Source: Enterobacter sp. RHBSTW-00175
Lineage (GTDB): Bacteria > Pseudomonadota > Gammaproteobacteria > Enterobacterales > Enterobacteriaceae
Direction of reading: 5' to 3'
NCBI RefSeq assembly: GCF_013927005.1
Contig: NZ_CP055930.1
Coordinates: 3,410,001 to 3,474,000, forward strand
DNA length: 64,000 nt
Notes under the pieces: model-generated
Databases searched by the model: none
What the model was told of the DNA's origin: nothing
The model's input: only the letters and a program-made list of their open reading frames with translations
Part shown: in pieces, positions 42,408-51,200 of the stretch
Numbering within the stretch: position 1 is the first letter of the stretch
How the letters are laid out: the number at the start of each line of letters is the position of its first letter
Program-made: the position numbers and the translations under genes

Positions 42408-43391
42408 TCAAAGAGAGTAATTAGCAGACCATTGCTCAAGAATTGTCTTGTAAGGTTTGATAAAGTTCTCTTCTGTATATTTTCCCTGTTCAATAGCCAG
42501 CTGACTCCGCTCTTCCCGGTCATAAACAATTTTGGTTAATGAATGATCCTGGTGATTCAGGTCAGGCTGGTAGCATTGGCCTGCCGCAGAGTTGGCATTG
42601 TAAATTTCAGGCCGGTAAATCTTCTGGAATGTCTCCATCGTGCTGATGGTGCTGATAAGCTCAAGGTTCGAATAATCACTCAGCAAATCACCCGCAAAGA
42701 AGAACGCCAGAGGTGCCGCGCTATTTTTTGGCATGAAATAGCGAACCTGTAACCCCATTTTATTGAAGTATTGTTCAGTCAAAGAGGTGCCGTCTGGCTG
42801 GTACTCCAGGCCGAGAACAGCATGCTGCACGCCGGTCTGATGATAGGTGTCTTTACTTGAGACGCTCAGGCAGATAACCGGTGACTTTTTGAAGTTAGCC
42901 TTGTATTCACTGGAGTTAACGAAATGCCTGAAGATATTCCCGTGCAACTCGCCAAAATTTTCAGGAATGCTGAACTGTGCCTGGTTTTTATTATGTTCGG
43001 ACAGTAATACGCTAAAGTCATAATCACGGACGTAAGAGGAGAAGTTATTCCCGACAATACCCTCAATACGTTCATTGGTTTTTTTATCAACAATGCTGGT
43101 TTTCAAAATTTCAATCGCCGGGAAAACCGTGCTGTTACCTTCACTGCCGATATTCATTTCAACAGAGATAATATCCAGTTCAACCGAGTAGCGATCGCCT
43201 TTAGGATTATCCCAGTGCGCCAGCGTATTAAAACGATTGTTAATCATCGCTAACGTGTTGCGCAAATTCTCCTGACGATTTTTTCCTCTGGCCAGATTAG
43301 CGAAGTTGGTCGTAATACGCGTGTTTTCTGAGGGGTTATAATTTTCATCGAAAGCACTGCGTTTAATCGCAAATGTAAAATTATTATTCAT
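42408..43391 (-). CDS. mesX: MesX (DUF1852), partner of methionine synthase MesD
   Basis: A 327-residue DUF1852 protein: NNFTFAIKRSAFDENYNPSE, NTRITTNFANLARGKNRQEN, LRNTLAMINNRFNTLAHWDN and PKGDRYSVELDIISVEMNIG are family landmarks. MesX is required for MesD function and may supply the methyl donor; its mechanism is not known. I prefer the start at 43391 (MNNNFTF), as in homologues I recall; the in-frame ATG at 43403 is possible. 27 bp separate it from mesD, so they form one operon. Confidence 0.88.
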   Translation of the reverse strand: MNNNFTFAIKRSAFDENYNPSENTRITTNFANLARGKNRQENLRNTLAMINNRFNTLAHWDNPKGDRYSVELDIISVEMNIGSEGNSTVFPAIEILKTSIVDKKTNERIEGIVGNNFSSYVRDYDFSVLLSEHNKNQAQFSIPENFGELHGNIFRHFVNSSEYKANFKKSPVICLSVSSKDTYHQTGVQHAVLGLEYQPDGTSLTEQYFNKMGLQVRYFMPKNSAAPLAFFFAGDLLSDYSNLELISTISTMETFQKIYRPEIYNANSAAGQCYQPDLNHQDHSLTKIVYDREERSQLAIEQGKYTEENFIKPYKTILEQWSANYSL

Positions 43392-43416
43392 CGTACTTTG
43401 CATCCTGGGCTCTGAG

Positions 43417-43500
43417 ATGAAAACGGTTCGCTTTTCTGGCTATTCCTGAGGGGGTTGAGTTACTCAGTTGCCGTTTTCATGTTATGAATTAGTTAACATG
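43417..43500 (-). promoter_or_regulatory. Structured leader / operator region upstream of mesX
   Basis: An exact 10-bp inverted repeat (ATGAAAACGG at 43417-43426, CCGTTTTCAT at 43471-43480) closes a 44-base loop that itself contains a CTGAG/CTCAG stem, just before mesX. Next to it is CATGTTA / TAACATG (43478-43484, 43494-43500) with a central TGAATTAGTTAA similar to the MetR pattern TGAANNNNTTCA. It could be an RNA switch or regulator site; I know no matching riboswitch. The remaining ~100 bp up to the entD stop show nothing further. Confidence 0.45.
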
Positions 43501-43605
43501 GCTTAATTTATGACAGAGCCTCTGGATGAGGAAAAGCGACTTAATTTCAATACAACATGAGTTATCTTCATGATCGGGCGGAGGGCAGGGCGAGGAAGTT
43601 GAGTT

Positions 43606-44253
43606 TTACTCAACCAACAGCGTGCAAATATGGGCGTTAATCATCGTCCAGGCGAGGGTGAGCGGCTTACCTTTGCTAAACGGCCCTGCGTCTTTTGCCA
43701 GCGCCAGAACGAGAGTCTTATTATCCAGTTGGGTCACGCGTGCGCAGTCAAATTCCATGTATTCCTGTACCTGAGGAAAGAGGGCTTTAAACAGGCTCTC
43801 TTTGGCGCTGAAGGCAAGCGTCAGGGCAAGGGCAAAAGGATAACCTGAGCGGGAAAGCACGGCCTCTTCCTCTGTATCAATCACCCCGTCTTTGATTTCG
43901 TGAGCTTCACTTTCGGCGAGGATGGCTTCGCAATCGATGCCGATAAGAGCATGTTGATTCCGGGTGGCGACCGCCATCGCCTGCGTGCCGCTGTGGGTGA
44001 TGCTACCTGAAACGCCTTCCGGCCAGAGCGGTTCGCCGCTGGGGCCGATGCCGGGAACGGCGTGGTCAGGTAAGGCATGGGCGGCGGCGATGCGGCCTGC
44101 CAGATGCTCGGCTTTGCGCTTGCGTCCGGCATCGGTCAGTTGGGTGTGGTGGGGGAGCCAGAGCAGATCGGCATCAGTGAAGGTGGTGGGATCGAAGGTG
44201 ACGTGATGGACGGTGTGGCTGGCGAGAAGGAATGTGGTGTGAGTGGATTTCAT
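43606..44253 (-). CDS. entD: Enterobactin synthase component D, phosphopantetheinyl transferase
   Basis: A 215-residue Sfp/EntD-type PPTase. It shows KRKAEHLAGRIAAAHAL, GIGPSGEPLWPEGVSGSITH, LIGIDCEAIL (Mg-binding Asp/Glu) and FSAKESLFKALFP (the WxxKEsxxK-like motif). It transfers the phosphopantetheine arm from CoA to the carrier domains of EntB and EntF. I start at 44253 (MKSTHTTF) because the upstream frame runs through a REP-like repeat. Lies next to and co-oriented with fepA, as in E. coli. Confidence 0.95.
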   Translation of the reverse strand: MKSTHTTFLLASHTVHHVTFDPTTFTDADLLWLPHHTQLTDAGRKRKAEHLAGRIAAAHALPDHAVPGIGPSGEPLWPEGVSGSITHSGTQAMAVATRNQHALIGIDCEAILAESEAHEIKDGVIDTEEEAVLSRSGYPFALALTLAFSAKESLFKALFPQVQEYMEFDCARVTQLDNKTLVLALAKDAGPFSKGKPLTLAWTMINAHICTLLVE

Positions 44254-44283
44254 GTTATTCCTTTTGAGTTTGTGCGGCCTGAT

Positions 44284-44317
44284 GCCCTCACCCCGACCCT
44301 CTCCCACAGGGAGAGGG
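44284..44317. repeat. REP-like CCCTCTCCC palindromic unit between entD and fepA
   Basis: Third copy of the repeat at 17839-17918, with the same CCCTCTCCCACAGGGAGAGGG core and CCCTCACCCC flank. Confidence 0.8.
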
Positions 44318-44324
44318 AGCAAAC

Positions 44325-44352
44325 ACAAAAAACGGCAACCGAGGTTGCCGTT
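44325..44352 (-). terminator. Intrinsic terminator after fepA
   Basis: AACGGCAACC - GA - GGTTGCCGTT, a 10-bp stem that continues on the minus strand into TTTTTTG, placed just after the fepA stop. Confidence 0.88.
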
Positions 44353-44367
44353 TTACTTTTACCTTGC

Positions 44368-46617
44368 TTAGAAGTGCGTATTCACACTCATATACCAGGT
44401 ACGGCCAGGTTCATTATACGTGTACGCACCCGCACCGTACATATATGCACCCGTCGTGGTGTTACCCGTGGTCTGGGCATTACCCGCACGCCACTGACGC
44501 TTGTCAAAGACGTTATCCACGCCGCCAGTCAGGCTGACGTTTTTGGTCACATCCCAGGTCGCACTCAGGCCAACAATGCTGTACGGGCTGACTTCATCTT
44601 TCTCAGAGCCGGTAACAGGCTGACCTTTGTAGTTGTATTTCTTCGGCTGCTGCTTGCCGTACCAGGTGAAGGTCGATTGCAGCGACACATCCTCTTGTAC
44701 CTGCCAGCTCAGGGTAGAGTTCAGCGTGTACTCTGGGATGATCGACAGACGATCGCCCGTCTCCTTGTTCTTGCTTTGCAGCATATAGGTAATGTTGTTG
44801 GTCCAGTTGATCGTATCGCTTACCGGTACGTTCAGTGAGCCTTCCAGACCTTCTACCACGGCTTTCGGAACGTTTTCCCACTGGTAGATATCGGTCTGAA
44901 CTTTACCGGAAGAGGTATGGCCAATTGGCGCATAACCCGCTTCAATCTTGTCGCGGTAGTCGTTGCGGAACCAGGTCACACCCGCCTGCCAGCCGTTGTG
45001 TTTCCACTCCAGACCAATCTCTTTGTTGATGCTGGTTTCAGCTTTCAGGTCGTCGTTACCCATCATGTAACAGCCCACGCCGTCAGAGCTTGCATAGCAA
45101 CCCTGGCCTTTGCTGTACAACAGGTAGTTCGGGTTCGTCTGGTACAGGCTTGGCGCTTTATAAGCACGCGCAATACCCATCTTCAGGGTGAAATCATCGC
45201 CCAGGCCTTGCGACAGGTTCAGGGACGGGCTCCAGTTGTTGCCCACAATGGTGTGATGATCGAAACGCAGTGCCGGGGTCAGCATGGTGCTGTCGGTCAG
45301 CTCCATGTTGTTTTCCGCGAACAGGGAGAAGATCTCAGCCGATGAATATGGGCTACGATCGTTGCTCATGCCCGGGATCGTACCGCCTTGCTGAGTCTGG
45401 GTGTTAGAGGTGGAATCTTTCATCCGCTGCTGGTTCCACTCAGTACCCAGGGTCAGGTTCTGGTTGACCAGGAAATCAATCGGCAGGTTGATTTCACTGT
45501 GCAGCATCACGTCAGACAGGTCGGTGTCGGTGAACTTATTGCTGTTGAACAAGCCTTCCAGACCGCCTGCCAGCCCTTCGCCCAGACGGGAGTTACGGGT
45601 GTGCTCATACTGCGCCCAGTTGCTGGTGGTGATGCCATTATCCCAGCCGCCGTTCCAGCTCACGGCAAAGTTCTGGCGGTAAATACGGTTAGTCTCTTTA
45701 CCGTAGTTTTTCTTCACCAGGCCGTTGGAGCTGTTGTCGTTGTTGGTGTTCTGCGTGTCGCCCGCGTAGAGGTTGTTCTGGCGGCTGTAGCCCGCTTCAA
45801 ACTCCAGGGACTGCATTGGCGCAAAGTCCCAACGCACCACGCCGTTGATGTCTTTGTTTTCTACCCCTTCACGGCCTGCTGGCAGCGTGTCGGCATAAGC
45901 ACCGGTACGTTCAGATTCATGACCCTGGTTGATATCCCGCGCATCGGCCTGGGTTTTATCCAGGTTACCGTACATACGGAAGCTGAAATCGCCGCCCAGC
46001 GGGCCGCTCAGGCTGAAGTTGGTACGCTTGGTCGAACCTTCGTCCTTATGTTCTGGCGCATTCAGGTAGGTGTTCCAGGAACCATGCCACTGGTTGTCGA
46101 AATTCTTGGTGATGATGTTTACCACACCACCTGCCGCACCGTTACCGTAACGCGCTGCCGCCGGGCCACGGATAACGTCGATACGCTCGATCATTTCCGG
46201 TGGAACCCAGCCGGTATCGCCACGGGTATCACGCTCGCCACGCCAGCCCAGACGGATGGAGTTACGGCTGGTAACCGGCTTACCATCGATCAGGATCAGG
46301 GTGTTCTCAGGGCCCATACCACGGATATCAATCTGACGGTTGTTACCGCGCTGGCCGCTGGTGGAGTTACCGGTCAGGTTAACGCCAGGCATAGTACGGA
46401 TGATTTCAGCAACGTCGCGGGCGGGAGGATTTTTACGGATTTGATCGGCCGTAATGGTCGATACGCCAGGCGCTTGCAGGTTTTGCTCAGCGGCGGTGAT
46501 CACCATCGTGTCTTCGTGCTGCGCGGTGGTGGTTTTGTCGTCTGCCAGGGCTGGCAGCGCGACGCCGTAAATCCCTAAGTTGACCAGCAAGGCCAGGGAG
46601 TGAATCTTCTTATTCAT
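44368..46617 (-). CDS. fepA: Ferric enterobactin TonB-dependent outer-membrane receptor FepA
   Basis: A 749-residue outer-membrane receptor. Signal peptide (MNKKIHSLALLVNLGIYGVA, cut after PALA), TonB box DTMVITA, plug domain with RGMGPENTLILIDGKPVTSR and VDVIRGPAAARYGNGAAGGV-like IDVIRGPAAARYGNGAAGGV, and a 22-strand barrel ending in the C-terminal Phe of RTWYMSVNTHF. It imports ferric enterobactin with TonB energy. I start at 46617 (AGGACG upstream), not at the longer frame. Divergent from fes across a Fur-box region, as in E. coli. Confidence 0.97.
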   Translation of the reverse strand: MNKKIHSLALLVNLGIYGVALPALADDKTTTAQHEDTMVITAAEQNLQAPGVSTITADQIRKNPPARDVAEIIRTMPGVNLTGNSTSGQRGNNRQIDIRGMGPENTLILIDGKPVTSRNSIRLGWRGERDTRGDTGWVPPEMIERIDVIRGPAAARYGNGAAGGVVNIITKNFDNQWHGSWNTYLNAPEHKDEGSTKRTNFSLSGPLGGDFSFRMYGNLDKTQADARDINQGHESERTGAYADTLPAGREGVENKDINGVVRWDFAPMQSLEFEAGYSRQNNLYAGDTQNTNNDNSSNGLVKKNYGKETNRIYRQNFAVSWNGGWDNGITTSNWAQYEHTRNSRLGEGLAGGLEGLFNSNKFTDTDLSDVMLHSEINLPIDFLVNQNLTLGTEWNQQRMKDSTSNTQTQQGGTIPGMSNDRSPYSSAEIFSLFAENNMELTDSTMLTPALRFDHHTIVGNNWSPSLNLSQGLGDDFTLKMGIARAYKAPSLYQTNPNYLLYSKGQGCYASSDGVGCYMMGNDDLKAETSINKEIGLEWKHNGWQAGVTWFRNDYRDKIEAGYAPIGHTSSGKVQTDIYQWENVPKAVVEGLEGSLNVPVSDTINWTNNITYMLQSKNKETGDRLSIIPEYTLNSTLSWQVQEDVSLQSTFTWYGKQQPKKYNYKGQPVTGSEKDEVSPYSIVGLSATWDVTKNVSLTGGVDNVFDKRQWRAGNAQTTGNTTTGAYMYGAGAYTYNEPGRTWYMSVNTHF

Positions 46618-46785
46618 TGTACGTCCTGCTTTTCGCGCCGCATCCCCTGGCTCCGTTCCCGAAAGGGAGAGGAGGCGGCATGTTGTCACCCGCATTTGCG
46701 TAAGCAGCCCTGTCCTCGAGCGCACACAATGCGTGGCATGTTTATTTTATGAGCGCGCTTCCCACAGCGCGGGCACTACGCTATT

Positions 46786-46804
46786 GCAAATGCAAATAGT
46801 TATC
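46786..46804. promoter_or_regulatory. Fur box, fepA-fes intergenic region
   Basis: GCAAATGCAAATAGTTATC matches the Fur consensus at 13 of 19 positions, with a further A/T-rich near-repeat (TATCAATAATATTATCAATA) just beside it. Its place in the 252-bp divergent fepA/fes region is that of the known E. coli Fur-regulated promoters. Confidence 0.7.
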
Positions 46805-46869
46805 AATAATATTATCAATAAATTTTGTCTTGTAACAAAAAAAGACACGATAAACATGAGGTTAAAAGC

Positions 46870-48072
46870 GTGACGGCGTTAACAACGGGAAGTGATGCCT
46901 GGTGGCAGTCAAAAAACGGCCCTGAATGGGTGCGTGACAAGGGGAGGTATCGCGTCACATTCTGGTGGCGTGACCCAGCAGGAACACAGGCATCTTCGGC
47001 GGTGAAGCGCGTCTGGCTCTATATCACCGGCGTTACCGATCACCATCAGAATGCCCGCCCGCAATCTCTCGAACGCCTTCCCGGAACCGACGTCTGGCAA
47101 TGGCAGGGCGAGTTCAGCCCGCAGTGGCGCGGCAGCTACTGTTTTATCCCTTCTGAGAACGAACATGATTTTGCCGATGCGGTATTTCACGGTGAGCAGC
47201 CCGACCGCATGGCGCTGCGTGAAGGCTGGCGCAAGCTGCTGCCCAACGCGGTGTGCGATCCGCTGAATCCGCAGAGCTGGCGAGGTGGGCGCGGACATCC
47301 GGTATCGGCGCTGGAAATGCCTGAAGCACCGGTTCAGCCTGGCTGGGACCGCCCCGATACCTCTTACCGGCAGCCGGTCTGCATCGAATGGAACAGCGAG
47401 CGGCTGCGCAACCGTCGCCGCGTGTGGATTTTTACCACTGGTGATGCCAGCCCGGACAGCCCGCTGGCGGTGTTGCTCGACGGGCAGTTCTGGGCCGAAA
47501 GCCTGCCCGTATGGCCAGCACTGGCGTCACTGACGGCTGAGCGCAAATTGCCGCCTGCGGTCTATCTCCTGATCGATGTTATCGACACCGCTCACCGCAG
47601 CGTTGAGCTGCCCTGTAACCCCGATTTCTGGCTGGCGGTGCAGGAAGAACTTCTCCCGCTGGTAAAAACCACCACGCCATTCAGCGATCGCGCCGACTGC
47701 ACGGTCGTGGCAGGGCAAAGCTTTGGCGGGCTCTCTTCTCTTTATGCTGGTCTTAACTGGCCGCAGCGTTTTGGCTGCGTGCTCAGCCAGTCTGGCTCCT
47801 ACTGGTGGCCGCACCGTGGTGCGCAGCAGGACGGGCTGCTTATCGAACAACTTAAAGCGGGTGAAAAAACCGCACGCGGGCTGCGCATTGTCCTTGAGGC
47901 GGGGCGTAACGAACCGCTTATCTTCCGCGCAAATCAGGCGATTTACGCCGAGCTACAACACACACAGCAGCAGGTTTACTGGCGTCAGGTTGACGGCGGA
48001 CATGATGCGCTTTGCTGGCGCGGTGGGCTGACACAGGGGCTGATGACGCTCTGGCAGCCGCTTATTCAATAA
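46870..48072 (+). CDS. fes: Enterochelin esterase Fes
   Basis: A 400-residue cytosolic esterase of the same length as E. coli Fes. DUF3327 N-terminal domain (YRVTFWWRDPAGT, ITGVTDHHQN, WRGSYCFIP), then the alpha/beta hydrolase with VVAGQSFGGLSSLYAG (Ser284) and VDGGHDALCWRGGL (catalytic His). It hydrolyses ferric enterobactin so that iron is released. I use the GTG at 46870 (VTALTTGSD, aligned with E. coli MTALKVGSE) after GAGG, rather than the upstream ATG. Confidence 0.96.
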   Translation: MTALTTGSDAWWQSKNGPEWVRDKGRYRVTFWWRDPAGTQASSAVKRVWLYITGVTDHHQNARPQSLERLPGTDVWQWQGEFSPQWRGSYCFIPSENEHDFADAVFHGEQPDRMALREGWRKLLPNAVCDPLNPQSWRGGRGHPVSALEMPEAPVQPGWDRPDTSYRQPVCIEWNSERLRNRRRVWIFTTGDASPDSPLAVLLDGQFWAESLPVWPALASLTAERKLPPAVYLLIDVIDTAHRSVELPCNPDFWLAVQEELLPLVKTTTPFSDRADCTVVAGQSFGGLSSLYAGLNWPQRFGCVLSQSGSYWWPHRGAQQDGLLIEQLKAGEKTARGLRIVLEAGRNEPLIFRANQAIYAELQHTQQQVYWRQVDGGHDALCWRGGLTQGLMTLWQPLIQ

Positions 48073-48082
48073 CGGAGTCTGT

Positions 48083-48295
48083 ATGGAATTCAGTAATCCT
48101 TTCGATAATCCGCAGGGACAGTTCGCCATTTTGTGTAACGACCAGGCGGAATTCAGCCTGTGGCCGCAACAGTGCGCACTGCCTGCCGGCTGGCGTGTGG
48201 TGTGCGAACCGCAATCCCAGGAAGCGTGCCAGCAGTGGCTGGCAGAACACTGGCATACGCTTACGCCTTCCCATTTTGCGGGAGAGCGCCCATGA
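48083..48295 (+). CDS. ybdZ: MbtH-like protein YbdZ
   Basis: A 70-residue MbtH-family protein: NPFDNPQGQFAILCNDQAEF, SLWPQQCALPAGWRVV and the final WLAEHWHTLTP. It binds and stimulates the adenylation domain of EntF. It overlaps the entF start by 4 bp (ATGA). Confidence 0.96.
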   Translation: MEFSNPFDNPQGQFAILCNDQAEFSLWPQQCALPAGWRVVCEPQSQEACQQWLAEHWHTLTPSHFAGERP

Positions 48296-51200
48296 GCAAA
48301 CATCTTCCCCTAGTCGCTGCACAGCCGGGGATCTGGATGGCAGAGCAACTTTCCACGTTGCCGAACGCCTGGAGTGTGGCGCATTACACCGAGCTGAAAG
48401 GCGATATTGATGCGCCATTGCTGGCAAAAGCGATAGTCGCAGGCATGATGCAGGCCGACACATTACGCACGCGCTTTACAGAAGATAACGGCGAGGTGTG
48501 GCAGTGGGTAGACGATGCCATGTCGCTGCCTGAGCCGTCGATCGTAAAGGCCGGTTCTCACGCCGCAGCCGTGGCGCTGATGGAGGCCGATCTTAACCAG
48601 AACCTGCGCGTGGACAGCGGTCAGCCGCTGGCGTTTCATCAGCTGATTCAGGTCGGTGAACGTCACTGGTACTGGTATCAGCGTTATCATCATTTAGTGG
48701 TGGATGGCTTCAGTTTCCCGGCCATTACCCGCCAGATCGCTGCCATTTATACGTCATTGAGAAAGGGCGAAACCCCGCCAGTATCACCCTTTACACCGTT
48801 TGCTGAGGTGGTGGATGAGTACCAGCGCTATCGCGACAGCGAGGCGTATCAGCGCGATGGCGCATTCTGGGCAGAGCAGCGTAAGCAGCTCCCTTCTCCG
48901 GTGTCGCTTTCTTCCGCGCCGTTGCCGGGGCGTGCAGCCACTACCGACATTCTGCGGTTAAAAGTGGTTGCCGATAGCCGCGCCTTTAGCCAGCTGGCAC
49001 AGGCAGCAGGGCAGGTGCAGCGTACCGATCTGGCGCTCGCGCTGGTGGCGCTGTGGCTTGGGCGCTTGACCGGGCGGCTGGACTACGCCGCCGGGTTTAT
49101 CTTTATGCGCCGCATGGGTTCGGCGGCGCTCACCGCAACTGGCCCGGTACTTAACGTCTTGCCGATGGCGGTCAATATCGCCCCGCAGGAAAGCCTGCCG
49201 GAGCTGGCGCAGCGCCTTGCAAATCAGCTGAAAAAGATGCGCCGCCATCAGCGTTATGACGCCGAACAGATTGTCCGCGACAGCGGGCGTGCGGCGGGGG
49301 ATGACGCCCTGTTTGGCCCGGTGCTCAACGTCAAAGTATTTGATTATCAGCTGGATATCGACAACGTTGAGTCCGCAACTCACACGCTGGCAACGGGGCC
49401 GGTGAACGATCTGGAGCTGGCGCTGTTCCCGGATGAACAGGGCGGGCTGAGCATTGAGATCCTTGCCAATAAACAGCGCTACGACGAGGCAACGCTCACA
49501 CGCCACGTGGTGCGCCTGAACGCGATGCTGACCCAGTTTGCCGCCAACCCGGACCTGCGCTGTGGTGAAGTGGAAACCGTCTCTGAAGCCGAATATCAGC
49601 AGCTTGCACGCATCAATGACACCGGGCTGGCCTTACCTTCTGCCACGCTTGCCCGGTTGGTGGCCGAACAGGCGAGCAAAACGCCGGATGCGCCCGCCCT
49701 GGCGGATGCCCATATCGAGCTGAACTACCGCCAGATGCGCGAGCAGGTGGTGGCGCTGGCAAACCTGCTGCGTGAACGCGGCGTGAAGCCGGGCGACAGC
49801 GTGGCGGTGGCCTTGCCGCGCTCGGTGTTCCTGACTCTGGCGCTGCACGGCATTGTGGAAGCAGGTGCCGCCTGGTTGCCGCTGGACACCGGCTACCCGG
49901 ATGACCGCCTGCGGATGATGCTGGAAGATGCGAAACCGTCTTTGCTTATCACCACCGACGAGCAGCTTCCGCGCTTTAGCGATCTGCCAATAACGTCCTT
50001 TAGTTACAACACACTATTACCTGTTGCGGGCCACGAACCGCTCAACCTGGCGAAGCCGGAACAGACCGCGTATATCATCTTTACCTCCGGCTCCACTGGC
50101 CGCCCGAAAGGGGTGATGGTCGGGCATACCGCCATCGTCAACCGCCTGATGTGGATGCAGGATCACTATCCGCTGGACGCGCGTGATGTGGTGGCACAAA
50201 AAACGCCGTGCAGCTTTGACGTGTCGGTGTGGGAATTCTGGTGGCCGTTTATCGCTGGCGCGAAGCTGGTGATGGCCGAGCCAGAGGCGCATCGCGATCC
50301 GCAGGCTATGCAGAGTTTCTTCGCCCATTACGGCGTCACCACGACTCACTTTGTGCCGTCGATGCTGGCGGCATTTGTGGCCTCGCTGACGCCGGAAAAT
50401 GCCGACTGCTGCAAAACGCTGAAACAGGTGTTCTGTAGCGGGGAAGCGCTGCCAGCCGAACTGTGCCGCGAGTGGGAACAGCTTACCCATGCGCCGCTAC
50501 ATAACCTGTATGGCCCAACGGAAGCGGCAGTGGACGTGAGCTGGTATCCGGCGTTTGGTCCTGAGCTGGCGGCGGTTGACGGCAACAGCGTGCCGATTGG
50601 TTTCCCGGTGTGGAACACGGGGCTGCGCATTCTGGATGCGATGATGCGCCCGGTGCCGTTTGGCGTGGCGGGCGATCTGTATCTTACCGGGATCCAGCTG
50701 GCGCAGGGCTATCTGGGGCGTCCGGATCTGACGGCGAGCCGCTTTATTGCCGACCCGTTTGCGCCGGGCGAGCGTATGTATCGCACCGGGGATGTTGCCC
50801 GCTGGCTGGATAACGGCGCGGTGGAATATTTAGGCCGCAGCGACGATCAGCTGAAAATTCGTGGTCAGCGTATCGAACTGGGTGAAATCGACCGGGCGAT
50901 GCTCTCGCTGCCGGACGTAGCGCAGGCCGTGGCGCACGCCTGTGTGTTTAACCAGGCGGCGGCAACCGGTGGTGATGCCCGTCAGCTGGTGGGGTACATC
51001 GTTTCGGAATCCGGTTTACCGCTGGACAGGGAGGCGCTGCTGGTCGCGCTGAAAGCACAGCTGCCGCCGCATATGGTGCCGGTGGTGTTGTTGCAAATCA
51101 GTTCCCTGCCGCTTTCGGCCAACGGTAAGCTTGACCGCAAGGCGCTGCCGCTACCGGAGCTGACCAGCAAAACCTCTGGCCGTACGCCGGAAAGCAAAAC

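Noticed and set aside
43417..43480. Known SAM-type riboswitch in the mesX leader
   Set aside because: The sequence does not show SAM-I, SAM-II or related conserved cores that I can recognise; kept only as an unnamed structured leader.
45388..46578. A 396-codon open frame on the plus strand
   Set aside because: Antisense shadow of fepA; hydrophobic valine-rich translation without any ribosome site or domain.
48160..48291. Longer N-terminus for EntF
   Set aside because: This stretch encodes YbdZ in another frame; the EntF homologue start and ATGA overlap fix 48292.
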